64,000 bases of DNA. Origin: Proteobacteria bacterium DTSAM18 (GTDB lineage: Bacteria; Myxococcota_A; UBA796; GCA-2862545). A program made the position numbers and the translations under genes. The notes under the pieces were generated by a model. It was not told the DNA's origin. It made no database searches and was given only the letters and a program-made list of their open reading frames with translations. The stretch is from the NCBI GenBank assembly GCA_028767165.1, contig JARACJ010000006.1, forward strand, positions 1-64,000. The letters run 5' to 3'. Positions 8,396 through 17,176 of the stretch are shown in pieces (position 1 is the first letter of the stretch; each line of letters starts with the position of its first letter).

Positions 8396-9274
8396 TCAGC
8401 GAGCCTGGGCGACCTGCTCGGGGGTGACCATGCCGTGGTCGTTGCCCCAGCTGTTACGCTCGAAGGTGGCGATGGCAGCGATCTCCTCGTCGGAGAGCTG
8501 ACCGAAGCCGGCCATGGCACCATTGTAGGTGTTGCCCTTGACGGTGATCTCGCCGGACAGACCGTTGATGATGATGCCAGCGTGCTGGACGGGGTCGAGG
8601 TAGCCCGGGTAGTCGGAGCCCGCGATGGGCGGGAACGCACCGGGAACACCCTCACCGTTGGCCTGGTGACAGGCCACGCACTGTGCGGTGTACAGCTTCT
8701 CACCTGCAGCGACGAGATCGGCCTTGAGCTCGGCCTCGGGCTTGGAGGTGTCGAAGGTGAGCTTCGGGCCGGCGGACCGCTTGGGCGCGACGTAGCCCTT
8801 CACCCGATCGAAGTCGATCTTGGGGGAAGCACAGTACTCCTTGTGGCTCCGGTGGGAGGTGACCCAGGAGGTACACTCACCCTGGTAGCGGTACTTGTAC
8901 CGCTCCTGGATCGGGAAGGAGTCGTCGGCGCGGGTGTAGCCCCAAGCCGCATCGGCGGTGCCACCCTGGCGCAGGCCGGGGATGAAGGAGCCGAACAGCA
9001 GCATCAGCACAAGGATCATCACACCTGCGGCCACCAGCGGAATGCCGAAGACCTGGGTGTAGAACTTGTGGTCGTCTGCCAGGTGCATGAAGATCGCGGC
9101 GACAAGGATGAACTTGCCGATCGACAGCACCATCAGGCCCATCGGGGGAATGTTGTACCACTCGAAGAGAGGGCCGAGCTCCACCGCCGTGACGACAGCC
9201 AGGATGCCTGCAATCGCCAGGTATTGCCACACCGGCCGGTGTGCGTGCTCGTCGTGATCGTGACCGTGGGACAT
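8396..9274 (-). CDS. Oxidase subunit IV fused to a cytochrome c domain
   Basis: The N-terminus is His-rich (SHGHDHDEHAH) and is followed by three membrane helices typical of prokaryotic oxidase subunit IV (FILVAAIFMHLADDHKF). A linker of about 90 residues leads to a C-terminal cytochrome c domain with CVACH and the axial-Met segment YNGAMAGFGQLSDEEI. The gene therefore adds a second covalently attached haem c to the complex, besides that of subunit II. Length is 292 residues. The ATG shares one base with the ctaE stop (TGATG), so the two are coupled; a GTG one codon upstream is possible. It is the last gene of the operon. Confidence 0.88.
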   Translation of the reverse strand: MSHGHDHDEHAHRPVWQYLAIAGILAVVTAVELGPLFEWYNIPPMGLMVLSIGKFILVAAIFMHLADDHKFYTQVFGIPLVAAGVMILVLMLLFGSFIPGLRQGGTADAAWGYTRADDSFPIQERYKYRYQGECTSWVTSHRSHKEYCASPKIDFDRVKGYVAPKRSAGPKLTFDTSKPEAELKADLVAAGEKLYTAQCVACHQANGEGVPGAFPPIAGSDYPGYLDPVQHAGIIINGLSGEITVKGNTYNGAMAGFGQLSDEEIAAIATFERNSWGNDHGMVTPEQVAQAR

Positions 9275-9900
9275 CACACGTACTCCAGCAGGTAGACGAG
9301 GGTGAACAGGAAGATCCAGACCACATCCACGAAGTGCCAGTACAGGCCGGCGACTTCCACCTGGGTGCCTTCATCGCCGCGGATCCAGCCCTTGACGTAC
9401 CAGAACGTCTGGAGGAGGAGCCACAGCACGCCAATCGCGACGTGGGTGCCGTGAAGACCGGTGAGGGTGTAGAAGGTGCTGCCGAACAGGTTGCCCTGAA
9501 GGGTCAGACCCTCGTGGTAGAAGTGGTTGAACTCGTAGTACTGGAAGCCCACGAAGGTGGCACCCAGTGCCGCCGTGGTCAGCAGCATGGCCACCGTGCC
9601 GCCGCGACGCTCGGTCTTGGCGAAGAGCACGGCGAGGGCCATGGTGAGGGAGCTCATCAGCAGGATGAAGGTGGAGATCGAGGTGACCTCCACGCTGAAC
9701 ACGTCCAGGGGGTAAGGGCCGGTGAGGCTCTTGTTCCGGTAGGACATGTACACGCCGATAAGAGCGCCGAAGAAGAAGCAGTCGGAACCGAGGAAGGTCC
9801 AGAAAGCGAGCTTCAGGTCGTCGACACCAAGGCTACGCCAGTGGTGCTCATCGAAGTGCTCAGCGCCGTGGGCGCCGGCGGGAACCGCATGACTACTCAT
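9274..9900 (-). CDS. ctaE: Cytochrome c oxidase subunit III
   Basis: A 208-residue membrane protein with the subunit III signatures FWTFLGSDCFFFGALIGVYM, YYEFNHFYHEG, FYTLTGLHGTHVAIG and a terminal VEVAGLYWHFVDVVWIFLF. This is the short, five-helix-type form common in caa3 oxidases. ATG 9900 is chosen because GGAGGA lies 8 bases upstream; an ATG at 9915 sits before that site. It lies 20 bases after ctaD and overlaps the next gene. Confidence 0.95.
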   Translation of the reverse strand: MSSHAVPAGAHGAEHFDEHHWRSLGVDDLKLAFWTFLGSDCFFFGALIGVYMSYRNKSLTGPYPLDVFSVEVTSISTFILLMSSLTMALAVLFAKTERRGGTVAMLLTTAALGATFVGFQYYEFNHFYHEGLTLQGNLFGSTFYTLTGLHGTHVAIGVLWLLLQTFWYVKGWIRGDEGTQVEVAGLYWHFVDVVWIFLFTLVYLLEYV

Positions 9901-9920
9901 TTGGTCGTCCTCCATGCGCC

Positions 9921-11795
9921 TCAGCGAGGCGTGTCGTCTTCCTTGATCCAGCCGAGGATGCAGAACAGCATCATCAGGATCATGGGAACCTGGATCATCA
10001 TCTGGGTCTGGAACGCGTCGGCGTCGAACGCACCCTTGCCGCTTCCGAACATGAAGCTCACGAAGACCATGCCCTGGAAGAAGGCCACGAGGATGGGCCA
10101 GTAGGACGGCGGGGGCATCTCGACGTGGTGGGGGCCGGGGCCTGCCACGACGGACTGACGCACTGCGGGACCACCCTCGTACTTCTCATCCCACAGGGGA
10201 CGATCGGAGTGGACGGTGGGCAGCTTGGCGAAGTTGTAGTGGGGCGGCGGGGAGGGAATGGACCACTCGAGGGTGGCAGCATCCCAGGGGTCGTCGCCAG
10301 CGATCTCGCCGTGCTTGAGGGAGCGGATCACGTTGTGGACGACCATCAGGAAGCCCAGGGCGATCAGCAGGGAGCCGACGGTGGCGACCTGGTTCCACAT
10401 GTCCATGCCGGACGCGGCGTCGTACTGCCAGGTACGGCGGGGCATGCCCATGGCACCGAGGAAGTGCATGGGGAAGAACGTGAGGTTGATACCAGCGAAG
10501 ATGGTCCAGAAGGCCGCCTTGCCGTACTTCTCGCTCATCATGCGACCGAACATCTTCGGGAAGTAGAAGAAGATGCCTGCCAGCAGACCCATCAGTGCGC
10601 CACCCACGAGGACGTAGTGGAAGTGGGCCACGACGAAGTAGGAGTCCTGCTGCTGCAGATCGACCGGCGGGGAGGCGTGCATGACGCCGGACAGACCGCC
10701 GATGGTGAACAGGAACACGAACGCGATGGAGAACATCGCCGGCACGGTGAAGCGGATCTTGCCGCCCCACAGGGTGGCGATCCAGTTGAAGATCTTCACG
10801 GCGGTGGGAACGGCGATCAGCATGGTGGTGGTGGAGAACGCAGCGTCTGCCACCGGGCCGAGGCCGACCGTGAACATGTGGTGGGACCACACGCCGAAGC
10901 CGACGAAGCCGATCAGGATGCCGGAGAAGATGACGAACGCAGCACCGAACAGGGGCTTGCGAGCAGCCACCGGCAGGATCTCGGACACGATGCCCATGGG
11001 GGGCAGGATGAGGATGTAGACCTCGGGGTGTCCGAACAGCCAGAACAGGTGCTGCCACATCAGCGGGTCGCCGCCGTTCTCGGGCATGTAGAAGTTCGTG
11101 CCGTAGGTGCGGTCCATGATCAGCAGGATCAGGCCGATGGTGATCATCGGGAAGGACATGACCACCAGGAACTGCACCACCAGGCTCATCCAGGTGAACA
11201 CGGGCACGCGGAACATGGACATGCCGGGCGCGCGCAGGTTCAGGATGGTGGTGATGAAGTTGAAGCCGGCCATCATGGAGCTGTTGCCCAGGATGGCGAG
11301 GCCGAGCATCCAGAAGTCGATGCTCATGCCGGGGCTGTACTTCGCACCCGTCAGGTTCGCGTAGCCAAACCAACCACCGTCGGGGAAGGCGTTGAACAGG
11401 AACGAGACGTTGATGAAGATGCCGCCGAACAGGTAGAGCCAGTAGCTCAGGGCGTTCATGCGGGGGAAGGCCACATCACGCGCGCCGATCTGGAGCGGGA
11501 TGAGGAAGTTGAAGAACGCTGCAGCCATCGGCATCACGGCCAGGAAGACCATGGTGGTGGCGTGCATCGTGAACATCTCGTTGTAGGTCTGCGCGGAGAT
11601 GAACGTGTTGTTCGGGAAGAAGAGCTGCAGACGGATGAGCAGCGCCTCGAGTCCCCCCAGTGCAAAGAAGAACAGGGCGGAGAAGAGGTACAGCTTACCG
11701 ATCCGCTTGTGGTCGGTCGTGGTGATCCACGACCACAGACCGGTGTCTTCTTCATGTTCATGCGCGTGTCCGACCTGCGGAGCTGCGGTTTCCAT
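9921..11795 (-). CDS. ctaD: Cytochrome c oxidase subunit I
   Basis: Subunit I holds haem a and the haem a3-CuB site where oxygen is reduced and protons are pumped. The 624-residue protein keeps the catalytic signature FGHPEVYILILPPMGI (CuB His, crosslinked Tyr and the K/D-channel Glu), the paired His of WSHHMFTVG, the haem ligands in HFHYVLVGG, and the Lys of VPTAVKIFNW. An extra C-terminal extension with two helices (PILVAFFQGMVFVSFM, MILMMLFCILGW) fits a caa3-type subunit I that includes part of the subunit III helices. It is cotranscribed with ctaB-ctaC upstream and ctaE downstream. Confidence 0.97.
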   Translation of the reverse strand: METAAPQVGHAHEHEEDTGLWSWITTTDHKRIGKLYLFSALFFFALGGLEALLIRLQLFFPNNTFISAQTYNEMFTMHATTMVFLAVMPMAAAFFNFLIPLQIGARDVAFPRMNALSYWLYLFGGIFINVSFLFNAFPDGGWFGYANLTGAKYSPGMSIDFWMLGLAILGNSSMMAGFNFITTILNLRAPGMSMFRVPVFTWMSLVVQFLVVMSFPMITIGLILLIMDRTYGTNFYMPENGGDPLMWQHLFWLFGHPEVYILILPPMGIVSEILPVAARKPLFGAAFVIFSGILIGFVGFGVWSHHMFTVGLGPVADAAFSTTTMLIAVPTAVKIFNWIATLWGGKIRFTVPAMFSIAFVFLFTIGGLSGVMHASPPVDLQQQDSYFVVAHFHYVLVGGALMGLLAGIFFYFPKMFGRMMSEKYGKAAFWTIFAGINLTFFPMHFLGAMGMPRRTWQYDAASGMDMWNQVATVGSLLIALGFLMVVHNVIRSLKHGEIAGDDPWDAATLEWSIPSPPPHYNFAKLPTVHSDRPLWDEKYEGGPAVRQSVVAGPGPHHVEMPPPSYWPILVAFFQGMVFVSFMFGSGKGAFDADAFQTQMMIQVPMILMMLFCILGWIKEDDTPR

Positions 11796-11819
11796 GGAAA
11801 ACTCTCGTGCCTAGAGGGA

Positions 11820-13055
11820 TCAGCGAAGGGGGTAGGAAGACTGCTGCTGGAGCAGGTACTCGACGATGTCGGCCACCTTCTCCGCGGGGAACTCGTCCTC
11901 GGTCAGCACACCGTCACCGTTGGCGTCCTTGGGGATGTTCATGCCATCCATGGACCGGCTAGCGTTGGCGGACTTCGTGGTTCCGGGCTTGATGGAGTTG
12001 GGGTCCGTGATCCACTTGGTCAGCGTCTCACGAGCGTAGGCCATCTGCTCCTCACCCTCGAGGTGGGTGGGGAACATGTCCTCAACGCCTGCAGCCAGGT
12101 AGCGGCGGTCGCCGAAGAAGGTCAGATCGGGGCCGATCTTGCCGTTGGCGGTCTCGTTGCCGCGCACGACGTGGCAACCCACGCAGCCGGCCTCGAGGAA
12201 GGCAGCCTCGCCCTTGGCCTTCACGGAGGCGTTCAGGGAGGTGGGGCCCTCGGCGTACTCACCCATCCACTTGTCGAAGTCGGGGCCGTCCAGGGCGATG
12301 ACCTCGAAGCGCATCAGGGCGTGGGCCTCACCGCAGTACTCGGCGCACTCGCCGCGGATGTGGTGGACCTCACCAGCCGGCACATCCTCGGTGAGGTTGA
12401 ACCAGATGTTGTTCACGCGGCCGGGAACGGCATCGCGCTTGCCACCGATACGGGGAATCCAGAAGGAGTGGATGACCGTGTCGGAGGTGATGAGGAAGTT
12501 GACGGGACGGTCGTCGGGGATGGCGAGGTGGTTGCCACTGACGACGTCGGTGCCGACGTACTCGAATGCCCACCACCAGCGCTTGCCGATGACCTTGATG
12601 TCGACCGTGGGCTTGACGGGCTTGCCGGCGTCATCGGTGATGACCATGCCGGAGTCGTCCATCGCACCTGCAGGAGCGGCATCCGCGGTCTTGAAGATCG
12701 TGCGGACCGTGGGGATGATGAGGCTCAGCACGATGGCCACCGGGAGCAGGGTCCAGGCGATCTCCATCTGCGTGTTGCCGTGGATCTGCTCGGGGTTGCC
12801 TTCCGAGCCATCGTCGCGGAACGCGAAGAGGGTGTAGGCGAGCAGGATGGACACGAGCACCATGATGACCGAGACGATGTAGGTGATCGTCGCGTAGAGC
12901 TCGTGGGTGGACAAGCCGAAGTCCGAGATCGGATCCGTCGTGGTGTACGGATAGCCGGCCTCGTACGGCCAGAGCTCACAGCCGGTGAGGGCCGGAGCGG
13001 CAAGCAGAAGGCCAGTGCGCCAGTTCAGCAATGGCCTGATGGGCGAAGGAATCAA
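11820..13055 (-). CDS. ctaC: Cytochrome c oxidase subunit II with cytochrome c and EF-hand
   Basis: Subunit II passes electrons from cytochrome c through CuA to subunit I. The 411-residue protein has a signal/lipobox-like N-terminus (LTGC), two membrane helices, RWWWAFEY, and the CuA ligands in HSFWIP and GECAEYCGEAHALM. A fused cytochrome c domain follows with CVGCH. After the presumed axial Met (SMDGMNIP) comes DANGDGVLTEDE (residues 377-388), a canonical EF-hand calcium loop. The best start is TTG 13055, which overlaps the ctaB stop (TTGA) and has GGGGGA upstream; no ATG or GTG would keep the N-terminus. Confidence 0.94.
   Translation of the reverse strand: MIPSPIRPLLNWRTGLLLAAPALTGCELWPYEAGYPYTTTDPISDFGLSTHELYATITYIVSVIMVLVSILLAYTLFAFRDDGSEGNPEQIHGNTQMEIAWTLLPVAIVLSLIIPTVRTIFKTADAAPAGAMDDSGMVITDDAGKPVKPTVDIKVIGKRWWWAFEYVGTDVVSGNHLAIPDDRPVNFLITSDTVIHSFWIPRIGGKRDAVPGRVNNIWFNLTEDVPAGEVHHIRGECAEYCGEAHALMRFEVIALDGPDFDKWMGEYAEGPTSLNASVKAKGEAAFLEAGCVGCHVVRGNETANGKIGPDLTFFGDRRYLAAGVEDMFPTHLEGEEQMAYARETLTKWITDPNSIKPGTTKSANASRSMDGMNIPKDANGDGVLTEDEFPAEKVADIVEYLLQQQSSYPLR
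11892..11927 (-). other. EF-hand loop coding segment within ctaC
   Basis: The twelve codons read D-A-N-G-D-G-V-L-T-E-D-E. Ligand positions 1, 3, 5, 9 and 12 are Asp, Asn, Asp, Thr and Glu, with Gly at 6 and Leu at 8, matching the EF-hand consensus fully. It sits between the haem-Met segment and the last helix of the cytochrome c domain. Confidence 0.85.
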
Positions 13056-13969
13056 GTCGTCCCCCAGGGGATAGCCAGATCAACCAACATGAACAGGAAG
13101 AGGATGGACAGGTACATGACGGAGACCTTGAAGACCTTCCAATCAACCTTGTAGCTGTCCTGAAGAAGGGACTGGACCACGGTAGCGAGGAACCACAGTC
13201 CAGATGCCACCGCCACAGCCCCGTACACCCAGCCAAGCTGGCCGAGGAACACGGGGAGGACGGTGACGGGGAGAAGAAGCAAGGTGTACATCAGAGAACG
13301 GATACGGGTGCCGCGATCCCCCACGGCGTGGGGCATCATGGGCAGACCCGCCGCAGCGTACTCCTTCTGACGGACCAGGGCGATGCCCCAGAAGTGGGGC
13401 GGGGTCCACAGGAAGACGATGGCGAACAGGATCCATGCTCCGGCCGAGATATGGCCGTCCATCGCGGCGGACGCGATGAGGGGAGCGGTCGATCCGGCCG
13501 CACCACCGATGACGATGTTCTGCACCGTGCGGGGCTTCAGCCACATGGTGTACCCGAACACGTAGAACACGATGGTGGCGAGGCCCACCAGCATCGGCAT
13601 CATGCCGCCCACGGCGTACAGGATGATCGACGACAGGATGGTCATCAGCCAGCCGTAGGCCAGCACCGTGCCGGGCACCACGGAGGATGCCGGCAGCGGC
13701 CGGTTGCGGGTACGGGCCATGAAGGCGTCGCGCTCACGCTCGATGTAGGCGTTGAAGGCCGAAGAGGCCACGCCTGCAAACGCAGTGCCGGTGAGGACCC
13801 AGAAGGCCTGCGACAGCGAAGGCCATGCGCTCTTGCCCAGGAGCAGGGCCGGAAGACCGGTGAAGACGACGAGCGCGATCACCTTGGGACGCGCCACATC
13901 CACGTAGAGGCGGAGGGTGTCCAGGGTGGAGCGCTCGACGCTCTGCAGGTTGGTGCCAACGGAACTCAC
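13052..13969 (-). CDS. ctaB: Protohaem IX farnesyltransferase (haem O synthase)
   Basis: CtaB adds a farnesyl tail to protohaem, giving haem O, the precursor of haem A for the oxidase. The 305-residue protein is a multi-helix UbiA-superfamily enzyme with the diphosphate-binding motif NAYIERERDAFMARTRNR (Asp/Arg-rich), and the second conserved loop with PPHFWGIALVRQKEYAAAG. The start is GTG 13969, preceded by GGAGGA. An in-frame upstream extension lacks coding character. It is the first gene of the oxidase operon and overlaps ctaC by four bases. No haem A synthase (ctaA) is seen in the window. Confidence 0.94.
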   Translation of the reverse strand: MSSVGTNLQSVERSTLDTLRLYVDVARPKVIALVVFTGLPALLLGKSAWPSLSQAFWVLTGTAFAGVASSAFNAYIERERDAFMARTRNRPLPASSVVPGTVLAYGWLMTILSSIILYAVGGMMPMLVGLATIVFYVFGYTMWLKPRTVQNIVIGGAAGSTAPLIASAAMDGHISAGAWILFAIVFLWTPPHFWGIALVRQKEYAAAGLPMMPHAVGDRGTRIRSLMYTLLLLPVTVLPVFLGQLGWVYGAVAVASGLWFLATVVQSLLQDSYKVDWKVFKVSVMYLSILFLFMLVDLAIPWGTT

Positions 13970-14411
13970 GGGTCCTCCGGATGCGGAAGTGCGGCGTGTG
14001 GAAAATGTGAACTCTCGGCATGGCGGACCAAGGGGGTCCCTTTGCTTCCGGATCCGGGTGTCTACACTGCCTGGCGAGGGGGTTCCGCGCCCGGCGAGCG
14101 TCCTGGACGAACGCGCCATTACCAGCGTTGCAATCTTCCTTTTGCGTGCACTCCCATTCACGGGGCTGCGACGAATTGCCCCACGTCGGGCCAAGTTACC
14201 CAACCGTGGCCGATCGCTCAAGGTGACGATCCGTTGCAGGTCGCGACGCATGGCGACCGGATCGAATCCACGGAGCAAGCCGCCCCTTCGCAGCACGGGG
14301 AGGCACCGCAACGTCCACCCGTAGTACCCTGCGCCGTGCCCGCCCGGTGGTGTGTTACCCCTCCGGCGACATGCCTTCGGGCCATCGACATACCGAACAC
14401 AGGAGGACGGC
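13970..14411. promoter_or_regulatory. 442-base divergent intergenic region
   Basis: The region lies between the outward-facing oxidase operon and the M16 peptidase operon, so it must carry promoters for both. I found no convincing gene. On the plus strand TTTGCT (near 14040) and TACACT (near 14062) are 16 bases apart, a weak sigma-70-like match. If used, it would give a leader or small RNA of about 340 bases before the peptidase gene. AGGAGG at 14401-14406 is the ribosome binding site of the downstream gene. Confidence 0.4.
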
Positions 14412-15731
14412 GTGCGAAGTGCACTGCTTTCCGTGCTGGCCATGACCGCCGGTGCGGCATCCGCTCAGGATGTGACCATTCCCCTGGAGCACTACACCCT
14501 CGACAACGGGTTGCAGGTGGTGCTGATCCAGGACCGTTCCACCCCCATCGTGCACACCCATCTGTGGTACCACGTGGGCTCGAAGGACGAGACGAAGGGA
14601 CTCACCGGGTTCGCCCACCTGTTCGAGCACCTGATGTTCCAGGGTTCGATGAACAGCCCCGGAGAGTACTTCACGCCGATCCAGGAGGTCGGTGGCTCGC
14701 TCAACGGCACCACCAACTCCGACCGCACGAACTACTTCGAGACCATGGGCGCGCAGTACCTTCCCCTCGCGCTGTTCATGGAGTCCGACCGCATGGGCAA
14801 CCTGCTGCCCGTGCTCGACCAGGGCAAGCTCGACAACCAGCGCGAGGTCGTCCGCAACGAGCGTCGCCAGCGCTACGAGAACCCTCCCTACGGTGAGGTC
14901 TGGGTCGACATCGCCAAGCTGATGTACCCCGAGGGCCACCCCTACCGTCACCCCACGATCGGCTCCCACGAGGATCTGGAGAACGCCAGCCTCGACGATG
15001 TGCGGGCCTTCTTCACCAAGTGGTACGTGCCGAACAACGCCACCCTGGTGGTCGCCGGTGACTTCGAGACCGCCGAGGCCAAGGCGCTGGTGCAGGAGAA
15101 CTTCGGCTGGATCCCCGCGGGTCCCCAGCCGGTGCACCGCGACGTGGCGGAGCTTCCCCCCCTCACCGGCGAGGTCGAGATCCAGGTCGACGACGTGCCC
15201 GAGCAGCGCGCCTGGATGGCCTGGCAGAGCCCGGCCTTCTTCGCCGCCGGCGACGCCGAGATGGACGTGCTCGCCAGCACGCTGTGCGACGGCCCCGGCA
15301 GCCGCCTGTACGACGCCCTCGTGTCCGAGCAGAAGATCGCCCGCGGCGTCGAGTGCTTCCAGTACAGCCGCAAGCTGACCGGCATGTTCATGGTGCAGGT
15401 CACCGCGGCCGACGGCCACGACACCCAGGACGTCACCGCAGAGGTGGAGCGCCTCATGGGTGAGATGGTCGACAGCAAGCCCGTCACCCAGGACGAGCTG
15501 TCCGCTGCCCTCGCCAACTTCGAGGTGGACTTCTACCACCGCCTCGAGACCATCCAGGGCAAGGCCACGATGGTCAACACCTACATGAACTACATGGGCG
15601 ACCCCAACTACGCCCAGCAGGACCTCGACCGCTACCTGCAGGTCACGCCGGCCTCCGTCGCCGAGACCGCGAAGGCCGTGCTGACCCAGCCCCACGTCGA
15701 GCTCCACATCCGTCCCGAGGAGGCCAAGTGA
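14412..15731 (+). CDS. M16 zinc peptidase, catalytic subunit
   Basis: A 439-residue M16B (processing-peptidase-like) protein with a signal peptide ending in GAASAQD. The inverted zinc motif is intact: H69-L-F-E72-H73, with the third ligand E150 exactly 76 residues beyond the second His. The segment TTNSDRTNYFE also fits the family. It should degrade peptides in the periplasm together with the non-catalytic partner encoded next. The start is GTG 14412 after AGGAGG. Its stop overlaps the ATG of the second subunit (TGATG), the usual arrangement for M16B pairs. Confidence 0.93.
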   Translation: MRSALLSVLAMTAGAASAQDVTIPLEHYTLDNGLQVVLIQDRSTPIVHTHLWYHVGSKDETKGLTGFAHLFEHLMFQGSMNSPGEYFTPIQEVGGSLNGTTNSDRTNYFETMGAQYLPLALFMESDRMGNLLPVLDQGKLDNQREVVRNERRQRYENPPYGEVWVDIAKLMYPEGHPYRHPTIGSHEDLENASLDDVRAFFTKWYVPNNATLVVAGDFETAEAKALVQENFGWIPAGPQPVHRDVAELPPLTGEVEIQVDDVPEQRAWMAWQSPAFFAAGDAEMDVLASTLCDGPGSRLYDALVSEQKIARGVECFQYSRKLTGMFMVQVTAADGHDTQDVTAEVERLMGEMVDSKPVTQDELSAALANFEVDFYHRLETIQGKATMVNTYMNYMGDPNYAQQDLDRYLQVTPASVAETAKAVLTQPHVELHIRPEEAK

Positions 15732-17176
15732 TGCGCACCGCACTGATCGCCGCCCTGGCCCTGACCGCCTGCGGTCCCAAGAAGGCCCCGGAGGCCTCCG
15801 CCGACGCCAATGTGAACCCCGTCCGTGAGATGCCCGCTCCCCTGCAGGCACGCCCGTTCACGATGCCCGAGGTCCACCACGCCACGCTGTCCAACGGCCT
15901 CAAGGTCATGCTCATCGAGAACCACGAGGTCCCCCTGTGGGCCGTGCGCCTGACCACCTCCGCCGGCGGCCACATGGATCCCGCGGGCAAGGAGGGCCTG
16001 GCCAGCATGACCTTCGCCGAGATGACGAAGGGCGCCGCCGGAAAGTCCACCACCGACGTGGCCAACGCCACCAAGGCGATGGGCGGCACCCTGCGCAGCG
16101 GTGCCGGCACCGATGGGGGCTTCGTGGCCGTGAGCGGTCCCGTCCGTCACATCGATGGCCTGCTCGACCTGTGGGCCGATGCCATCCTGCGTCCCGACTT
16201 CCCCTCCGAGACCTGGGACATCGACCGCGCCCGCCGCGTGGCCGACCTCAAGGCCGAGATGGACGATCCCGTCAGCATCGCCTCCCGCATGCGCAACACG
16301 CTCACCTGGGGCGACACCTACCGGGGTCGCATGTCCACCGAGGACTCCCTCGCGGGCCTGCAGCGCAAGGATGGCAAGAGCTTCCACGACTCCGCCCTGC
16401 ACACGGGCAACACCATCCTGATCGCCTCCGGCGACATCACCATGGATGAGCTGCTGCCCAAGCTCGAGGCACGCCTCGGCAGCTGGAACGCGAAGGGCAA
16501 CGTGCAGGCCGTGGCCGCCACCCCGGCGAGCTTCGATGCCAACACCGTGTACGTGGTCGACAAGCCCGGCGCGGCCCAGACCGTCCTGGTGTCCCTGCTG
16601 CCCGTCGCCGAGCGCGAGGCCACGGACCACTACGACTGGGTCCTCGGCAACACCGTCCTCGGTGGCGCGTTCACCGCCCGCATGAACATGAACCTGCGGG
16701 AAGACAAGGGCTACACCTACGGCGCACGCTGCGGCACCTCCTACAACCACGGCCCCGGCGTGTGGTCCTGCTCGGCCTCCGTGGCCACGGGTGTCACCAT
16801 CCCGGCCATGAAGGAGATGCAGGGCGAGATCAGCCGCATCGTCGGTGACGAGCCGGTCAAGGCCGATGAGCTCGCCTACTTCCAGAGCTCCCTGGTCAAC
16901 GGCTTCCCCACCCGCTTCGAGACCCCCTGGGGCCTCATGGGTGAGCTGCAGGACGCCTACCTGTACAACCTGCCCGAGGATCACCTCGAGAAGTACATCC
17001 CCGGCGTGCAGAGCGTCACGGTGCCCGCGGCCAACGCCGCGCTGCAGAACCACCTGAAGACCGACCACGTCGCGTACCTGCTGGTGGGCGACAAGGCGAG
17101 CTTCTGGGACGATCTGCAGGGCATGGGCATGCCCGTGGTCGAGCTGAACCGCGACGGCTCGGTCAAGGAGGACTGA
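15731..17176 (+). CDS. M16 peptidase-like partner subunit (no zinc motif)
   Basis: A 481-residue M16-fold lipoprotein (lipobox LTAC). Where the catalytic subunit has HLFEH, this protein reads TFAEM, so the zinc site is absent and it is predicted to be inactive. The C-terminal half keeps the family's substrate-binding Arg/Tyr-type motif (NLREDKGYTYGARC). In known M16B pairs such a subunit forms the chamber with the active one. ATG 15731 overlaps the preceding stop, and its own stop overlaps the ilvE start, so three genes are translationally chained. Confidence 0.9.
   Translation: MRTALIAALALTACGPKKAPEASADANVNPVREMPAPLQARPFTMPEVHHATLSNGLKVMLIENHEVPLWAVRLTTSAGGHMDPAGKEGLASMTFAEMTKGAAGKSTTDVANATKAMGGTLRSGAGTDGGFVAVSGPVRHIDGLLDLWADAILRPDFPSETWDIDRARRVADLKAEMDDPVSIASRMRNTLTWGDTYRGRMSTEDSLAGLQRKDGKSFHDSALHTGNTILIASGDITMDELLPKLEARLGSWNAKGNVQAVAATPASFDANTVYVVDKPGAAQTVLVSLLPVAEREATDHYDWVLGNTVLGGAFTARMNMNLREDKGYTYGARCGTSYNHGPGVWSCSASVATGVTIPAMKEMQGEISRIVGDEPVKADELAYFQSSLVNGFPTRFETPWGLMGELQDAYLYNLPEDHLEKYIPGVQSVTVPAANAALQNHLKTDHVAYLLVGDKASFWDDLQGMGMPVVELNRDGSVKED

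Noticed and set aside
10125-13154. About 1,000-codon open frame on the plus strand opposite the oxidase genes
   Set aside because: The minus-strand frames are unmistakable oxidase subunits. The opposite frame has a His/Asp/Gly-biased composition with no motif, a known by-product of high-GC codon use.
13970-14443. Upstream extension of ctaB to 14443
   Set aside because: The added 158 residues are Arg/Pro/Ser-rich with no CtaB similarity. GTG 13969 has a GGAGGA site and gives normal length.
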